From Fictibacillus barbaricus (GTDB taxonomy: Bacteria > Bacillota > Bacilli > Bacillales > Fictibacillaceae), in contig NZ_BMCE01000001.1 of assembly GCF_014635025.1 (NCBI RefSeq), forward strand, positions 372,001 to 436,000: a stretch of 64,000 nucleotides of DNA. The letters run 5' to 3'. The notes below the pieces were generated by a model. It ran no database searches. It saw nothing but the letters and a program-made list of their open reading frames with translations, and had not been told where the DNA came from. Shown here piece by piece: positions 36,193 through 45,036 of this stretch; the first letter of the stretch is position 1; each line of letters begins with the position of its first letter. The position numbers were made by a program, and so were the translations under genes.

Positions 36193-37518
36193 ATGAGAAT
36201 CCGGTTAGGTGTAGTAGGACCGAGTGATTCCATAGAACTTGTAAAAAATGCAGCAAAAGAGTTTTCAAAGATTGAAATGATTCCTTTTGCGTATAAAAAG
36301 GTAGAAGAAACCTCAGAGATCATCATCAAGAACAAGCCTTATGTGGACCAATGGTTTTTTTCCGGCCAGGCGCCTTATCATTATGCGCTCTCAAATCGTT
36401 TGATCCGTAAAGAGGAAGGCAGCTATGTCCCGCTGAACGGGAACAGCCTTTATAAAACGCTGCTTGAAGCCCAGCTTAAAGAACAAAAGATCTTTAAACG
36501 CATCAGTCTGGATACGATTCTAGAAAAAGAAGTGCGAACAATTCAGGATTCCATACAGCCAATCAAGGTTTCTACGTTCCCTTATTCGGGATACATGCCA
36601 GCAGACGAGATCATCCAATTTCATATGGACCTGTATAAAAGAAAAGAGATCGATATTGCAGTAACATGCCTTCAGGCAGTTTTTGTACGGTTAAAAGAGC
36701 TGGGGATTCCATGCTATCGGGTTACGCCCGATGTTCCTTCTATCCAGCTCATGCTGCAGTTCTTAAAGGAACGTGGTGCGTCATACTGGTATAAAAAGGC
36801 GCAGACAGCCATCCTGGGTATTGAAGTTCTTCACCCTTCCTCTCTTTCTGAAGAACATTTCTTTTCCTATAAAATGAAGCATAGGGAACTGGAGTTAAAA
36901 AGACTATTGCTGGATTATGCTGAGCTGATCAGAGGTTCATTCGTTCAAATCGGGGACGGCCATTATTACATCTATACCACTAGGGGAGAGATGGAGCTCC
37001 ATTTAGAGGATGATTCCTTGTTAAGATTGATGGAAGAGGCTAAGGTTCATAGCAAATTGGAAGTCAGGATTGGTCTGGGTTATGGACTTACAGCACATGA
37101 GGCGGAACAAAATGTGCGCCTTGCTTTCCAATATGCCCGCAAAAAGCACAAACCTGTCATTATTTTAATTAATGAAGATAAACAAGTGATCGAACGGTTT
37201 AAATCCGTTGAAGCCATATCCTATAGCGGAAGGGTATGGGGAGAAGAGTGGGAAAGCCGGCTGAAGGATGCGAACATCAGTCCAGCGATCGCTAGCAAGA
37301 TTCAATCCCTTGCTCTTCATTATAAAAAGACCCATATCACCTCACAGGAGCTGTCCGGCTGGCTGAAAGGCACAGAGCGGAATGCAAGAAGGATTCTGAC
37401 GGAAATGGAAAAGCTGAAGCTTGTTAAAGTCTCAGGTGAGGAGCAGTCGGGCCAAAGAGGCCGACCTAAAAAGATATATGAAATCATACTGAACAATCAG
37501 CAAACCCTTCATCCTTGA
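36193..37518 (+). CDS. Transcriptional regulator with GGDEF-like middle domain and C-terminal winged helix
   Basis: A 441-residue protein. Residues 1-200 form an alpha/beta sensor-like domain (IRLGVVGPSDSIELVKNAA). Residues about 235-340 resemble a degenerate GGDEF/CdaR-type domain (VRIGLGYGLTAHEAEQNVRL then ARKKHKPVIIL), without a catalytic GGDEF motif. Residues about 365-441 look like a winged helix-turn-helix (SGWLKGTERNARRILTEMEK then GQRGRPKKIYEI). This layout is seen in uncharacterised Bacillales regulators near M20 peptidase genes. It sits directly after the hydrolase gene and before abgT, and both promoters carry the shared 21-base motif, so local control is likely. The ligand is unknown. 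Confidence 0.75.
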   Translation: MRIRLGVVGPSDSIELVKNAAKEFSKIEMIPFAYKKVEETSEIIIKNKPYVDQWFFSGQAPYHYALSNRLIRKEEGSYVPLNGNSLYKTLLEAQLKEQKIFKRISLDTILEKEVRTIQDSIQPIKVSTFPYSGYMPADEIIQFHMDLYKRKEIDIAVTCLQAVFVRLKELGIPCYRVTPDVPSIQLMLQFLKERGASYWYKKAQTAILGIEVLHPSSLSEEHFFSYKMKHRELELKRLLLDYAELIRGSFVQIGDGHYYIYTTRGEMELHLEDDSLLRLMEEAKVHSKLEVRIGLGYGLTAHEAEQNVRLAFQYARKKHKPVIILINEDKQVIERFKSVEAISYSGRVWGEEWESRLKDANISPAIASKIQSLALHYKKTHITSQELSGWLKGTERNARRILTEMEKLKLVKVSGEEQSGQRGRPKKIYEIILNNQQTLHP

Positions 37519-37532
37519 TGGAGGGTTTTTTA
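37503..37532 (+). terminator. Rho-independent terminator
   Basis: AACCCTTCATC pairs with GATGGAGGGTT around a three-base loop that includes the first base of the stop codon, followed by TTTTTT. It ends the hydrolase-regulator operon. Confidence 0.88.
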
Positions 37533-37576
37533 TATTAAAAATTTTATGAAAAAATTTTGGCGAGAAAGAAGGGAAA

Positions 37577-37627
37577 TTGACAGAATAGAAAGAATACAAA
37601 TTATAGGAATATTAAAGGAAAAATTCC
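37577..37627 (+). promoter_or_regulatory. abgT promoter with overlapping operator-like motif
   Basis: TTGACA at 37577-37582 and TTATAG at 37601-37606 are 18 bases apart. Directly at the -10 end begins GGAATATTAAAGGAAAAATTC (37606-37626), whose ends form an inverted repeat (GGAATATT with AAAATTCC). Near-identity with 34869-34889 and overlap with the start region suggest repressor control. Confidence 0.65.
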
Positions 37628-37652
37628 GTAATTACTTAAAGGGGGGAATAAT

Positions 37653-39191
37653 ATGCCGCAACTGGCAACGGAAGTTCAATCTTCTGAAAAAGGGTTTTCT
37701 CGATTTTTAAACTTCATTGAACGGGTAGGGAACAGACTGCCGCACCCATTCATGCTGTTTGTTTATCTTGCACTTTTCATGATCGTTATCTCGTTTGTTG
37801 TAAGTCTTTTCAATGTTTCTGTCAAACATCCTGGAACAGGTGAGGTACTTCAAGTAAAAAGCTTGCTGTCCGGTGAAGGGTTAAAGTTCATGCTAACATC
37901 CATGCTCGAAAATTTCACAGGGTTTAAGCCGCTTGGCCTTGTTTTAACCATGATGCTTGGAATTGGGATGGCCCAACGAGTGGGTCTGTTCGAGAGTGCG
38001 ATCAAGAAAACCATCATTAAAGCTCATAAGTCCATCATCACCTATACCGTATTCTTTATTGGAATCATGGGGAACATCGCTTCAGATGCGGCATTCGTTA
38101 TTATTCCCCCGTTGGCAGCGGTTGTCTTTTATTCGATCGGGCGCCATCCGTTAGCTGGTTTAGCTGCAGGTTTCGCCTCTTCTGGTATCGGATTTACGGC
38201 AAACATCCTGATTGCAGGGACGGACGCTCTATTATCGGGAATATCTACAGAGATCTCGACTACGATCAACCCGGATGTTACTGTAACTCCAGTGGACAAC
38301 TGGTATTTTATGAGTATCTCTACGATTGTCTTGACCATCGCGGGCGGACTCTTGACAGAGAAGTTTATCGAGCCTCGATTGGGCAAGTATGAGGGGAATG
38401 CGGAAAAGAAGGAACTGGATTTTAAGGGAGACGCGTTAGAATCAAGAGCGCTTAGAAACACGCTGATCGCTGCAATTATCTATATCGGAGTGATTGCCCT
38501 TGCCGTCTTTTTCCCTAATTCACCGCTGCGAAATGAAGAGGGAGGCATCATTCCATCGCCATTCTTGGATGGGATCATTCCGATCATCTTTCTATTCTTT
38601 TTGACAGTTGGGGTAACGTTTGGCGTTACGATGAAAAAGATCAAGAAAGTAAGCGATGTACCCGAACTGATGACTGACTCCATAAGAGACATGGCTGGAT
38701 ATATCGTTCTAGTGTTTGCTATCGCTCAGTTCATCGCCTATTTTAACTGGAGCAATATTTCTACTCTGATTGCGGTAAACTCTGCAGATCTGTTGACACA
38801 TATGAACTTAACGGGTATGCCAGTCATCATTGGATTTGTTTTCTTAACGGCTATATTAAGCTTGTTCATCATGAGCGGATCTGCTCTTTGGGCGCTGGAA
38901 GCTCCTGTTTTCATACCGATGCTCATGCTGTTAAACTATCATCCTGCCTTTATTCAAGTGGCATACCGCATTGGGGAGTCGTCTACCAATATGGTGACGC
39001 CGCTTAATCCGTATTTTGCCGTATTACTGGCCTTTATGAACGAATATGATAAAAAAGCAGGAATCGGAACGCTCATGGCGTTAATGATTCCATATACTAT
39101 CCTGTTTTTAACGATTTGGATCATCTTGCTGGTTGCTTTTGGGCTTCTTGGTATACCGGTTGGGCCGGGAATCGGCATGTATATAAAGTAG
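37653..39191 (+). CDS. abgT: AbgT-family transporter
   Basis: A 512-residue membrane protein with about 11 helices. The opening FLNFIERVGNRLPHPFMLF is diagnostic of AbgT transporters, and later signatures include GIMGNIASDAAFVIIPPLAA, PLAGLAAGFASSGIGFTAN and ESSTNMVTPLNPYFAVLLAF. Family members take up p-aminobenzoyl-glutamate or export sulfonamides. The two M20 hydrolases that follow favour uptake of an amide. GGGGGG precedes the ATG. Confidence 0.92.
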   Translation: MPQLATEVQSSEKGFSRFLNFIERVGNRLPHPFMLFVYLALFMIVISFVVSLFNVSVKHPGTGEVLQVKSLLSGEGLKFMLTSMLENFTGFKPLGLVLTMMLGIGMAQRVGLFESAIKKTIIKAHKSIITYTVFFIGIMGNIASDAAFVIIPPLAAVVFYSIGRHPLAGLAAGFASSGIGFTANILIAGTDALLSGISTEISTTINPDVTVTPVDNWYFMSISTIVLTIAGGLLTEKFIEPRLGKYEGNAEKKELDFKGDALESRALRNTLIAAIIYIGVIALAVFFPNSPLRNEEGGIIPSPFLDGIIPIIFLFFLTVGVTFGVTMKKIKKVSDVPELMTDSIRDMAGYIVLVFAIAQFIAYFNWSNISTLIAVNSADLLTHMNLTGMPVIIGFVFLTAILSLFIMSGSALWALEAPVFIPMLMLLNYHPAFIQVAYRIGESSTNMVTPLNPYFAVLLAFMNEYDKKAGIGTLMALMIPYTILFLTIWIILLVAFGLLGIPVGPGIGMYIK

Positions 39192-39263
39192 TTTGCGAGT
39201 GAAGGGGGAGGCTTTAAATCTTCTCCTTTTTGACATGAAATCTATAGATGGAGAGTGTATACA

Positions 39264-40577
39264 ATGGGAACGGCAACAACGAATCTAGTAAGAGATATCT
39301 ATCCATTGATGGTGGAATGGAGACGGGACTTTCATAAGTACGCTGAATCCGGATGGGTTGAGTTCAGAACCGCTTCTTTGGTGGCATCCCGGCTGGAGGA
39401 GTGGGGCTATACCGTCAAAGCGGGAAAAGAAGTCGTGGATGTGAATGCGCGTATGGGGGTTCCGCCAGCAGATTTCTTAAAAGAAAACGAAAAAAGGGCA
39501 CTCGATCAAGGGGCTGTGGCGAAATGGCTACCTTCCTTCTCGGGAGGATTTACGGGCGTTGTCGGGATTTTAAAGACGAACAAGCCAGGTCCTGTCATCG
39601 GGCTTCGTTTTGACATGGATGCCCTCGATATTCAGGAATCAGATAGTGAAGATCATGTACCGCAGCGTGATGGCTATGTTTCGATCAACGAAGGAATGAT
39701 GCATGCTTGCGGCCATGATGCCCATACATCGATCGGACTTGGTTTGGCAAAGCTTTTATCCGAGATGAAGGATGAATTATCAGGCACCATCAAATTTATC
39801 TTTCAACCGGCAGAAGAAGGTGTTCGCGGAGCTAAATCCATGGTGGAAGCAGGCGTGATGGATGATGTTGATGTATTCGTTGCCTCGCACATCGGAACAG
39901 GTATTCCGGCAGGTGAAGTGGTAAGTGGCGCAAATGGTTTCCTATCGACGACTAAAATAGATGTTACGTATACAGGCGTCGCAGCTCACGCCGGTGGCAG
40001 TCCGGAAGAAGGGAAGAATGCCCTTCTCGCAGCTGCATCGGCTGTGTTGAACCTTCATAGCATCCCAAGGCACAGCAGCGGCCAGTCGCGTGTGAATGTT
40101 GGCGTATTAAAGGCAGGAAGCGGACGCAACATCATTCCAGCTTCAGCCCATTTAAAAGTGGAAACGCGCGGAGAGACGATAGAGATCAATGAATTCATTT
40201 TGGAAAACGCCATCAATATCATTAAAGGCTCAGCCGCCATGCATGATGTTGATGTTCACTATGAAATTGTTGGAGAGGCGAAAACAAGCGATTCAAGTGC
40301 ACGGCTTAAAACGTATATTGAAGAGGTTGCAAAAGAGGTGGATGAGGTCCGTTCAATCCGGAGTGAATCACCGAATGCAGCTGGGTCAGAAGATGCGACC
40401 TATATGATGGACCGTGTGAAAAAGAACGGCGGCCTCGCTTCATACGTAATTTTCGGAACAACCCTTGCCGCAGGGCACCACAACGAAAAGTTTGATATCC
40501 AAGAGGATTCGATGATCATGGCGGTAAAAACATTATCAAAATTTGTTTTAAACATCGACCGTTTAAAACTGGACTGA
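39264..40577 (+). CDS. abgA: M20 amidohydrolase, p-aminobenzoyl-glutamate hydrolase A-like
   Basis: A 437-residue metallo-amidohydrolase from ATG 39264, after GGAGAG. A GTG nine bases upstream overlaps that site. Motifs are GMMHACGHDAHTSIGLGLA (metal-binding Cys/His), FQPAEEGVRGAKSM, ASHIGTGIPAGEV and the final GTTLAAGHHNEKFD. The insertion after residue 65 (DVNARMGVPPADFLKENEKRA region) is typical of the AbgA group. With AbgB it should split p-aminobenzoyl-glutamate or a similar aryl-amide. The natural substrate is inferred from the family and the abgT neighbour. Confidence 0.85.
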   Translation: MGTATTNLVRDIYPLMVEWRRDFHKYAESGWVEFRTASLVASRLEEWGYTVKAGKEVVDVNARMGVPPADFLKENEKRALDQGAVAKWLPSFSGGFTGVVGILKTNKPGPVIGLRFDMDALDIQESDSEDHVPQRDGYVSINEGMMHACGHDAHTSIGLGLAKLLSEMKDELSGTIKFIFQPAEEGVRGAKSMVEAGVMDDVDVFVASHIGTGIPAGEVVSGANGFLSTTKIDVTYTGVAAHAGGSPEEGKNALLAAASAVLNLHSIPRHSSGQSRVNVGVLKAGSGRNIIPASAHLKVETRGETIEINEFILENAINIIKGSAAMHDVDVHYEIVGEAKTSDSSARLKTYIEEVAKEVDEVRSIRSESPNAAGSEDATYMMDRVKKNGGLASYVIFGTTLAAGHHNEKFDIQEDSMIMAVKTLSKFVLNIDRLKLD

Positions 40578-40587
40578 GGTGATTACA

Positions 40588-42036
40588 GTGAAAACAGAAA
40601 CAAAAGACTATGTCTCAGAGATTGATCGATTGATTGAGAACAAGCGAGAGCAATATATTGAAATCAGCAATAAAATTTGGGATTATGCAGAAACACGCTT
40701 TGAAGAATACAACTCGGCCAATCTGCTTGCTTCTCTTTTAGAAGAAGAAGGATTTTCTGTTGAAAGAGGCGTCGGCGGGATTAAAACGGCCTTCATCGCA
40801 AATTTTGGGAGCGGCAAGCCGGTCATCTCTCTCTTAGGAGAGTTTGATGCACTTTCCGGTCTTAGCCAAAAATCAGGATTATCAACGTATGAGCCGGTCG
40901 TCGAAAACGGTAACGGCCATGGCTGCGGCCATAATCTGCTGGGCACAGCACCGCTCGCAGCAGCAGTAGCCCTCAAAGAATATATGGAAAAACATGATGT
41001 TCAGGGAACGATTAAATATTACGGATGTCCGGGTGAAGAAGGCGGATCAGGTAAAACGTATATGGTTCGCGAAGGGCTCTTTGATGATATAGATTGTGCA
41101 CTCACATGGCACCCCGGTTCTTTTTCAGGGATCTTCTCTTTATCGACTCTTGCAAACTATCAAGTGTACTTTAAGTTTAAAGGAAAAGCCTCACATGCCG
41201 CCAATTCTCCTCATCTTGGGAGAAGTGCCCTGGATGCTGTTGAGTTAATGAATGTGGGAGTGAACTATCTTCGCGAACATATTATTCCGGAAGCGCGAAT
41301 TCATTATTCCATTACCAATACGGGCGGATTTTCCCCGAATGTGGTTCAAGCAGAAGCGGAAGTGTTATATCTGATCCGTGCACCGAAAATGCCAGAGGTA
41401 AGAAGCATCTATGAAAGAGTTGTGAACATTGCCAAAGGTGCCGCGCTCATGACAGAGACACAGATGGAAATCCGATTTGATAAGGCGTGTTCAAACTATA
41501 TTCCAAATCATGAACTCGGAACGGTTCTGCATGAGCATCTAGAGAAATTTGGTGTGCCGGTCTATGAGGAAGAAGAGAAGAAGTTTGCGACTGAAATCTA
41601 CCGGCAGATCACAAAAGAAGATATCGAGAACACAAAGAATGAGATCGAGAAGAGTTCAGGCGGTGCGTTCTTTTATAAATTTCAAGAGGGTCCTTTTCAG
41701 ACAAAAGTTGTTCCCCATCAAAAAACGAATGAAGTCCTGTTTGGATCTTCCGATGTCGGGGACGTGAGTTGGGTGGTTCCGACCGCACAATTCTGGGGTG
41801 AAAGTTTTGTATTTGGTACCCCGCTGCATTCCTGGCAGCTGGTTTCCCAAGGAGCAACACCGATCGCACATAAAGGGATGCTGCAGGCAGGAAAAACACT
41901 GGCAGGAACAGCTCTTAAGATTTTATATGACCCCGAGATCCTAGAACGCGCTAAAAAAGAGTTTGCTGAAAAAAGAAAGGGAATCGCCTATGAATGCCCG
42001 ATTCCAGAAGGGGTAACGCCGTCTCCGTTGAAATAG
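40588..42036 (+). CDS. abgB: M20 amidohydrolase, p-aminobenzoyl-glutamate hydrolase B-like
   Basis: A 482-residue enzyme of the AbgB group. Key segments are LLGEFDALSGLSQKSG, NGHGCGHNLLGTAPLAAAVAL (metal site), GCPGEEGGSGKTYMV and SSDVGDVSWVVPTAQFW. GTG 40588 is chosen because GAGGTGATT lies five bases upstream; an earlier GTG at 40579 is part of that site. It follows abgA by ten bases, so both subunits are made from one message. AbgB relatives can also act alone as indole-acetyl-amino-acid or diaminopimelate amidases. Confidence 0.87.
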   Translation: MKTETKDYVSEIDRLIENKREQYIEISNKIWDYAETRFEEYNSANLLASLLEEEGFSVERGVGGIKTAFIANFGSGKPVISLLGEFDALSGLSQKSGLSTYEPVVENGNGHGCGHNLLGTAPLAAAVALKEYMEKHDVQGTIKYYGCPGEEGGSGKTYMVREGLFDDIDCALTWHPGSFSGIFSLSTLANYQVYFKFKGKASHAANSPHLGRSALDAVELMNVGVNYLREHIIPEARIHYSITNTGGFSPNVVQAEAEVLYLIRAPKMPEVRSIYERVVNIAKGAALMTETQMEIRFDKACSNYIPNHELGTVLHEHLEKFGVPVYEEEEKKFATEIYRQITKEDIENTKNEIEKSSGGAFFYKFQEGPFQTKVVPHQKTNEVLFGSSDVGDVSWVVPTAQFWGESFVFGTPLHSWQLVSQGATPIAHKGMLQAGKTLAGTALKILYDPEILERAKKEFAEKRKGIAYECPIPEGVTPSPLK

Positions 42037-42050
42037 AAGGGATAGATGAA

Positions 42051-42100
42051 TTCCTGAATCGAACAGAATTCCCCATAGAACATCAAAATTTCCCCATAGA
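42051..42100 (+). repeat. Short 21-bp-spaced repeat (TTCCCCATAGA core)
   Basis: TTCCCCATAGA begins at 42069 and again at 42090, 21 bases apart. A weaker TTCCTGAATCG lies at 42051. It sits between abgB and its terminator and fits the spacing of the longer arrays in this window. Confidence 0.45.
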
Positions 42101-42101
42101 G

Positions 42102-42144
42102 GGGCTGAATCAGAAGATTAACAACTTTTGAGGCAGCCCTTTTC
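42102..42144 (+). terminator. Rho-independent terminator
   Basis: A two-part stem (GGGCTG with CAGCCC, then TCAGAAG with CTTTTGA across a small internal loop) is followed by TTTTCTT. It ends the abg operon. Confidence 0.7.
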
Positions 42145-42248
42145 TTATATTAAGCACTGCTCTCTGGACTTTTCTTAGATACACTGAAATAACTTTATGA
42201 CTTCCTCAGATTCTATTGCGGGCACGATAGGTTTTTCTTATTGTTAGC

Positions 42249-42291
42249 TTTAGATAACACTCGTTTAAACGTAAAATGACAGCGTTTTCTT
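42249..42291 (+). promoter_or_regulatory. Possible promoter and weak cre site for the mannosidase operon
   Basis: TAAAAT at 42272-42277 with TTTAGA 17 bases upstream could be a weak promoter. ATGACAGCGTTTTCTT (42276-42291) matches the cre consensus with two mismatches. A perfect palindrome CGTTTAAACG lies at 42262-42271. These are suggestive only. Confidence 0.35.
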
Positions 42292-42321
42292 TTTCGTTTA
42301 AGCAGAGGGGGAGAATGAATC

Positions 42322-45033
42322 GTGAAGAAGACAGCTCATATAATCTCTCACTCCCACTGGGATAGAGAGTGGTACTTGCCATTTGAAACACATCGTTATT
42401 ATTTTATAAAGCTCATGAACAACTTGATTGAACAGTTTCGAAAAGAAGGAAATCAATTTAAATCATTTCACTTGGATGGTCAGACTGTGCTGCTTGAAGA
42501 CTACCTGGAGGTCCATCCCGAGAACCGTCCGATCATAAAAGAATTGATCGAGAGCAATAAGCTGCACATCGGACCATGGTATGTGCTGCAGGATGCTTTT
42601 TTAACAAGTTCTGAAGCGAACGTACGTAATTTATTAATCGGTATGAATGATTCCAAGTCATATGGACCCGTATCAAAACTTGGATACTTTCCTGATACGT
42701 TTGGAGTTTACGGGCAAGCTCCTCAACTCCTGCGGCAAGCTGGCATCGATACAGCAGCTTTCGGGCGTGGTGTGAAGCCTACAGGATTTAATAACACTGT
42801 GTCAGATGCTGCTGCGTTTGAATCTCCATTTTCTGAGATGATATGGAAAGCGCCAGACGGTTCAAGTGTGCTGGGAATATTGTTCGCCAATTGGTATTCC
42901 AACGGAAACGAGATACCTGTAGATACCGAAAAAGCGAAGGTGTTCTGGGACCAGAAACTTCAGGATGCAGAAAAGTACGCATCAACGAACCAGCTGTTAT
43001 TTATGAATGGATGCGATCATCAGCCGCTGCAGGAAGATATACCACACGCTATTACAACAGCCTCTGAGCTATATCCGGACTATCTGTTTAAGCACTCAAG
43101 TTTTGATGAGTATATATCCGCACTAAAAGATGCACTTCCACAAGAGCTGCAAACGATTGAAGGGGAGCTCAGAAACCAGCGGACAGACGGCTGGTCAACA
43201 TTAGTGAACACAGCTTCTGCTCGTATCTATCTCAAACAATGGAACCATCGCTGCCAAATGCTTCTAGAAAAGATAGCTGAACCGTTAGCCGTAATGAACC
43301 ATCTTGTGAATGGGTCTTATCCGCGTGAGTATGTACGTTTTATGTGGAAATCACTCATGAAGAACCATCCTCATGACAGCATCTGCGGCTGCAGTGTTGA
43401 TGAAGTGCATCGTGAAATGGTGACGCGGTTTGAAAAAGTCATGCATATGGGAGAAGTGTTTGTTAAAGAACAAGCAACTGACCTTGCTCAAACTATAGAT
43501 ACTTCCAAAGCACCTGAAGGCAGTATTCCTCTTGTGATCATGAACACGACGGGATGGGACAAAAATGAAGTCGTCAAAACGACGGTAGATCTCGAGAGAA
43601 TCTATTTTTCAGAGATGCATTTTGAAGATATCCCTGCCTATTTGAGCGAAAAAGAAACACCGTCCTATAAGCTCATCGATGATGATGGAAAAGAGTTTCA
43701 ATGTGTGATCGAGAGCGGGGCTGTTGAGTTTGGATACGACCTGCCTGATGACCGCTTCCGCCAGCCGTATTTTGCAAAGAGAGTGAATGTGTCATTTTAC
43801 GCAGAAAACCTGCCTTCCTTTGGCTATAAAACGTTTTATCTCGTTCCGCTTCAAGAAACAGCAGCAGATGAGGCACAAACCGTTAAATCAGCAGCAGAGC
43901 CCATCGTATTAGAAAACGAAAACGTACATGTTCGTTTTCATGAAGACGGTTCGTATGACCTTACAGATAAAAACCATGGGGTAACGTTTCATCGTCTAGG
44001 TGTTTATGAAGACACCGGGGATATCGGAAACGAGTATATGTTTAAAGAAGCAGAAGGCCGTACAAAAATCACGACTGAAGGTACAAAAGCTAAATTCACG
44101 TTAAAAGAAAAAAACAAGCTTCGTACCGTTCTAGAAATTGAACAAACGTTAACCATTCCCATTTCAGCGGACAATGAATTGGAGAAAGAACGCCACAAAC
44201 TGATCTGGCATAAGGAAAGAAAAGCGGGCAGATCTGATGTGACGACAACCATGACTCTACAAACAAAGGTTACGCTTGAAAAAGGGATGAAAGGTCCACA
44301 GTTTAAGCTTTACATGGATAATCAAGCAAAAGATCACAGGATGCGTGTGCTTTTTCCAACCGGGCTGAAAACAGATACGCACCAGGCTGACAGTATCTTT
44401 GAAGTGGTGAATCGACCGAACACACCTGAGAAGGAATGGGAAAACCCAAGCTTTTGTCACCATCTGCAACGATTTGTGAGTGTAACGGATGGAGAGAAGG
44501 GATTGACGGTTGCGGCTAACGGACTTCAGGAATACGAAATCGTGGGACCAGACTCTACGATTGCATTGACCGTTCTTCGTTCTGTTTCAGAACTTGGTGA
44601 CTGGGGGTATTTCCCAACACCAGAAGCACAATGTTTAGGTGAACAAACTGCAGAATGGTCTGTGATCCCTCATACCGAGGACGTGATTACTTCAAAAGCC
44701 TATGTAGAAGCTTATCAATACAAAGTACCGCTTGTAACGATTCAAACTGACAGTCATCAAGGAACACTTCCGGCTACAAACCAGTTTATAGATACAGAAA
44801 GCGATGGTCTTGTATGGAGCACTATGAAAGTGGCTGAGAACCATGATGATGTGATGATCCGTTGGTTTAATCCATCAGGAAAAAGTAAACCACTTTCTGC
44901 TTCTATCAAAGATCATGCCACTTCTTATAAAAGCAACATTACGGAAGAGAGAACGACTGATTTGAAGGTTTTTTATGATGTAAACCATCATGAAATTATC
45001 ACACTAGGGTTTGAGCGAAAGAGAGGAGAGTAA
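42322..45033 (+). CDS. GH38 alpha-mannosidase, shorter bacterial type
   Basis: A 903-residue cytoplasmic enzyme without a signal peptide. GH38 retaining alpha-mannosidases use a zinc ion held by His and Asp (SHWDREW, His12 and Asp14), a nucleophile Asp (GYFPDTFGVYGQ, Asp125) and a further His (KNHPHDSICGCSVDEVHREM). The C-terminal two-thirds are the beta domains of the family. The GTG start follows GAGGGGGAG. It resembles the MngB/SpGH38 group, which removes alpha-1,3- or other outer mannose residues from imported oligosaccharides. It opens a probable operon with GH125, a YesL-like protein and a second GH38 at short spacings. Confidence 0.92.
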   Translation: MKKTAHIISHSHWDREWYLPFETHRYYFIKLMNNLIEQFRKEGNQFKSFHLDGQTVLLEDYLEVHPENRPIIKELIESNKLHIGPWYVLQDAFLTSSEANVRNLLIGMNDSKSYGPVSKLGYFPDTFGVYGQAPQLLRQAGIDTAAFGRGVKPTGFNNTVSDAAAFESPFSEMIWKAPDGSSVLGILFANWYSNGNEIPVDTEKAKVFWDQKLQDAEKYASTNQLLFMNGCDHQPLQEDIPHAITTASELYPDYLFKHSSFDEYISALKDALPQELQTIEGELRNQRTDGWSTLVNTASARIYLKQWNHRCQMLLEKIAEPLAVMNHLVNGSYPREYVRFMWKSLMKNHPHDSICGCSVDEVHREMVTRFEKVMHMGEVFVKEQATDLAQTIDTSKAPEGSIPLVIMNTTGWDKNEVVKTTVDLERIYFSEMHFEDIPAYLSEKETPSYKLIDDDGKEFQCVIESGAVEFGYDLPDDRFRQPYFAKRVNVSFYAENLPSFGYKTFYLVPLQETAADEAQTVKSAAEPIVLENENVHVRFHEDGSYDLTDKNHGVTFHRLGVYEDTGDIGNEYMFKEAEGRTKITTEGTKAKFTLKEKNKLRTVLEIEQTLTIPISADNELEKERHKLIWHKERKAGRSDVTTTMTLQTKVTLEKGMKGPQFKLYMDNQAKDHRMRVLFPTGLKTDTHQADSIFEVVNRPNTPEKEWENPSFCHHLQRFVSVTDGEKGLTVAANGLQEYEIVGPDSTIALTVLRSVSELGDWGYFPTPEAQCLGEQTAEWSVIPHTEDVITSKAYVEAYQYKVPLVTIQTDSHQGTLPATNQFIDTESDGLVWSTMKVAENHDDVMIRWFNPSGKSKPLSASIKDHATSYKSNITEERTTDLKVFYDVNHHEIITLGFERKRGE

Positions 45034-45036
45034 CAA

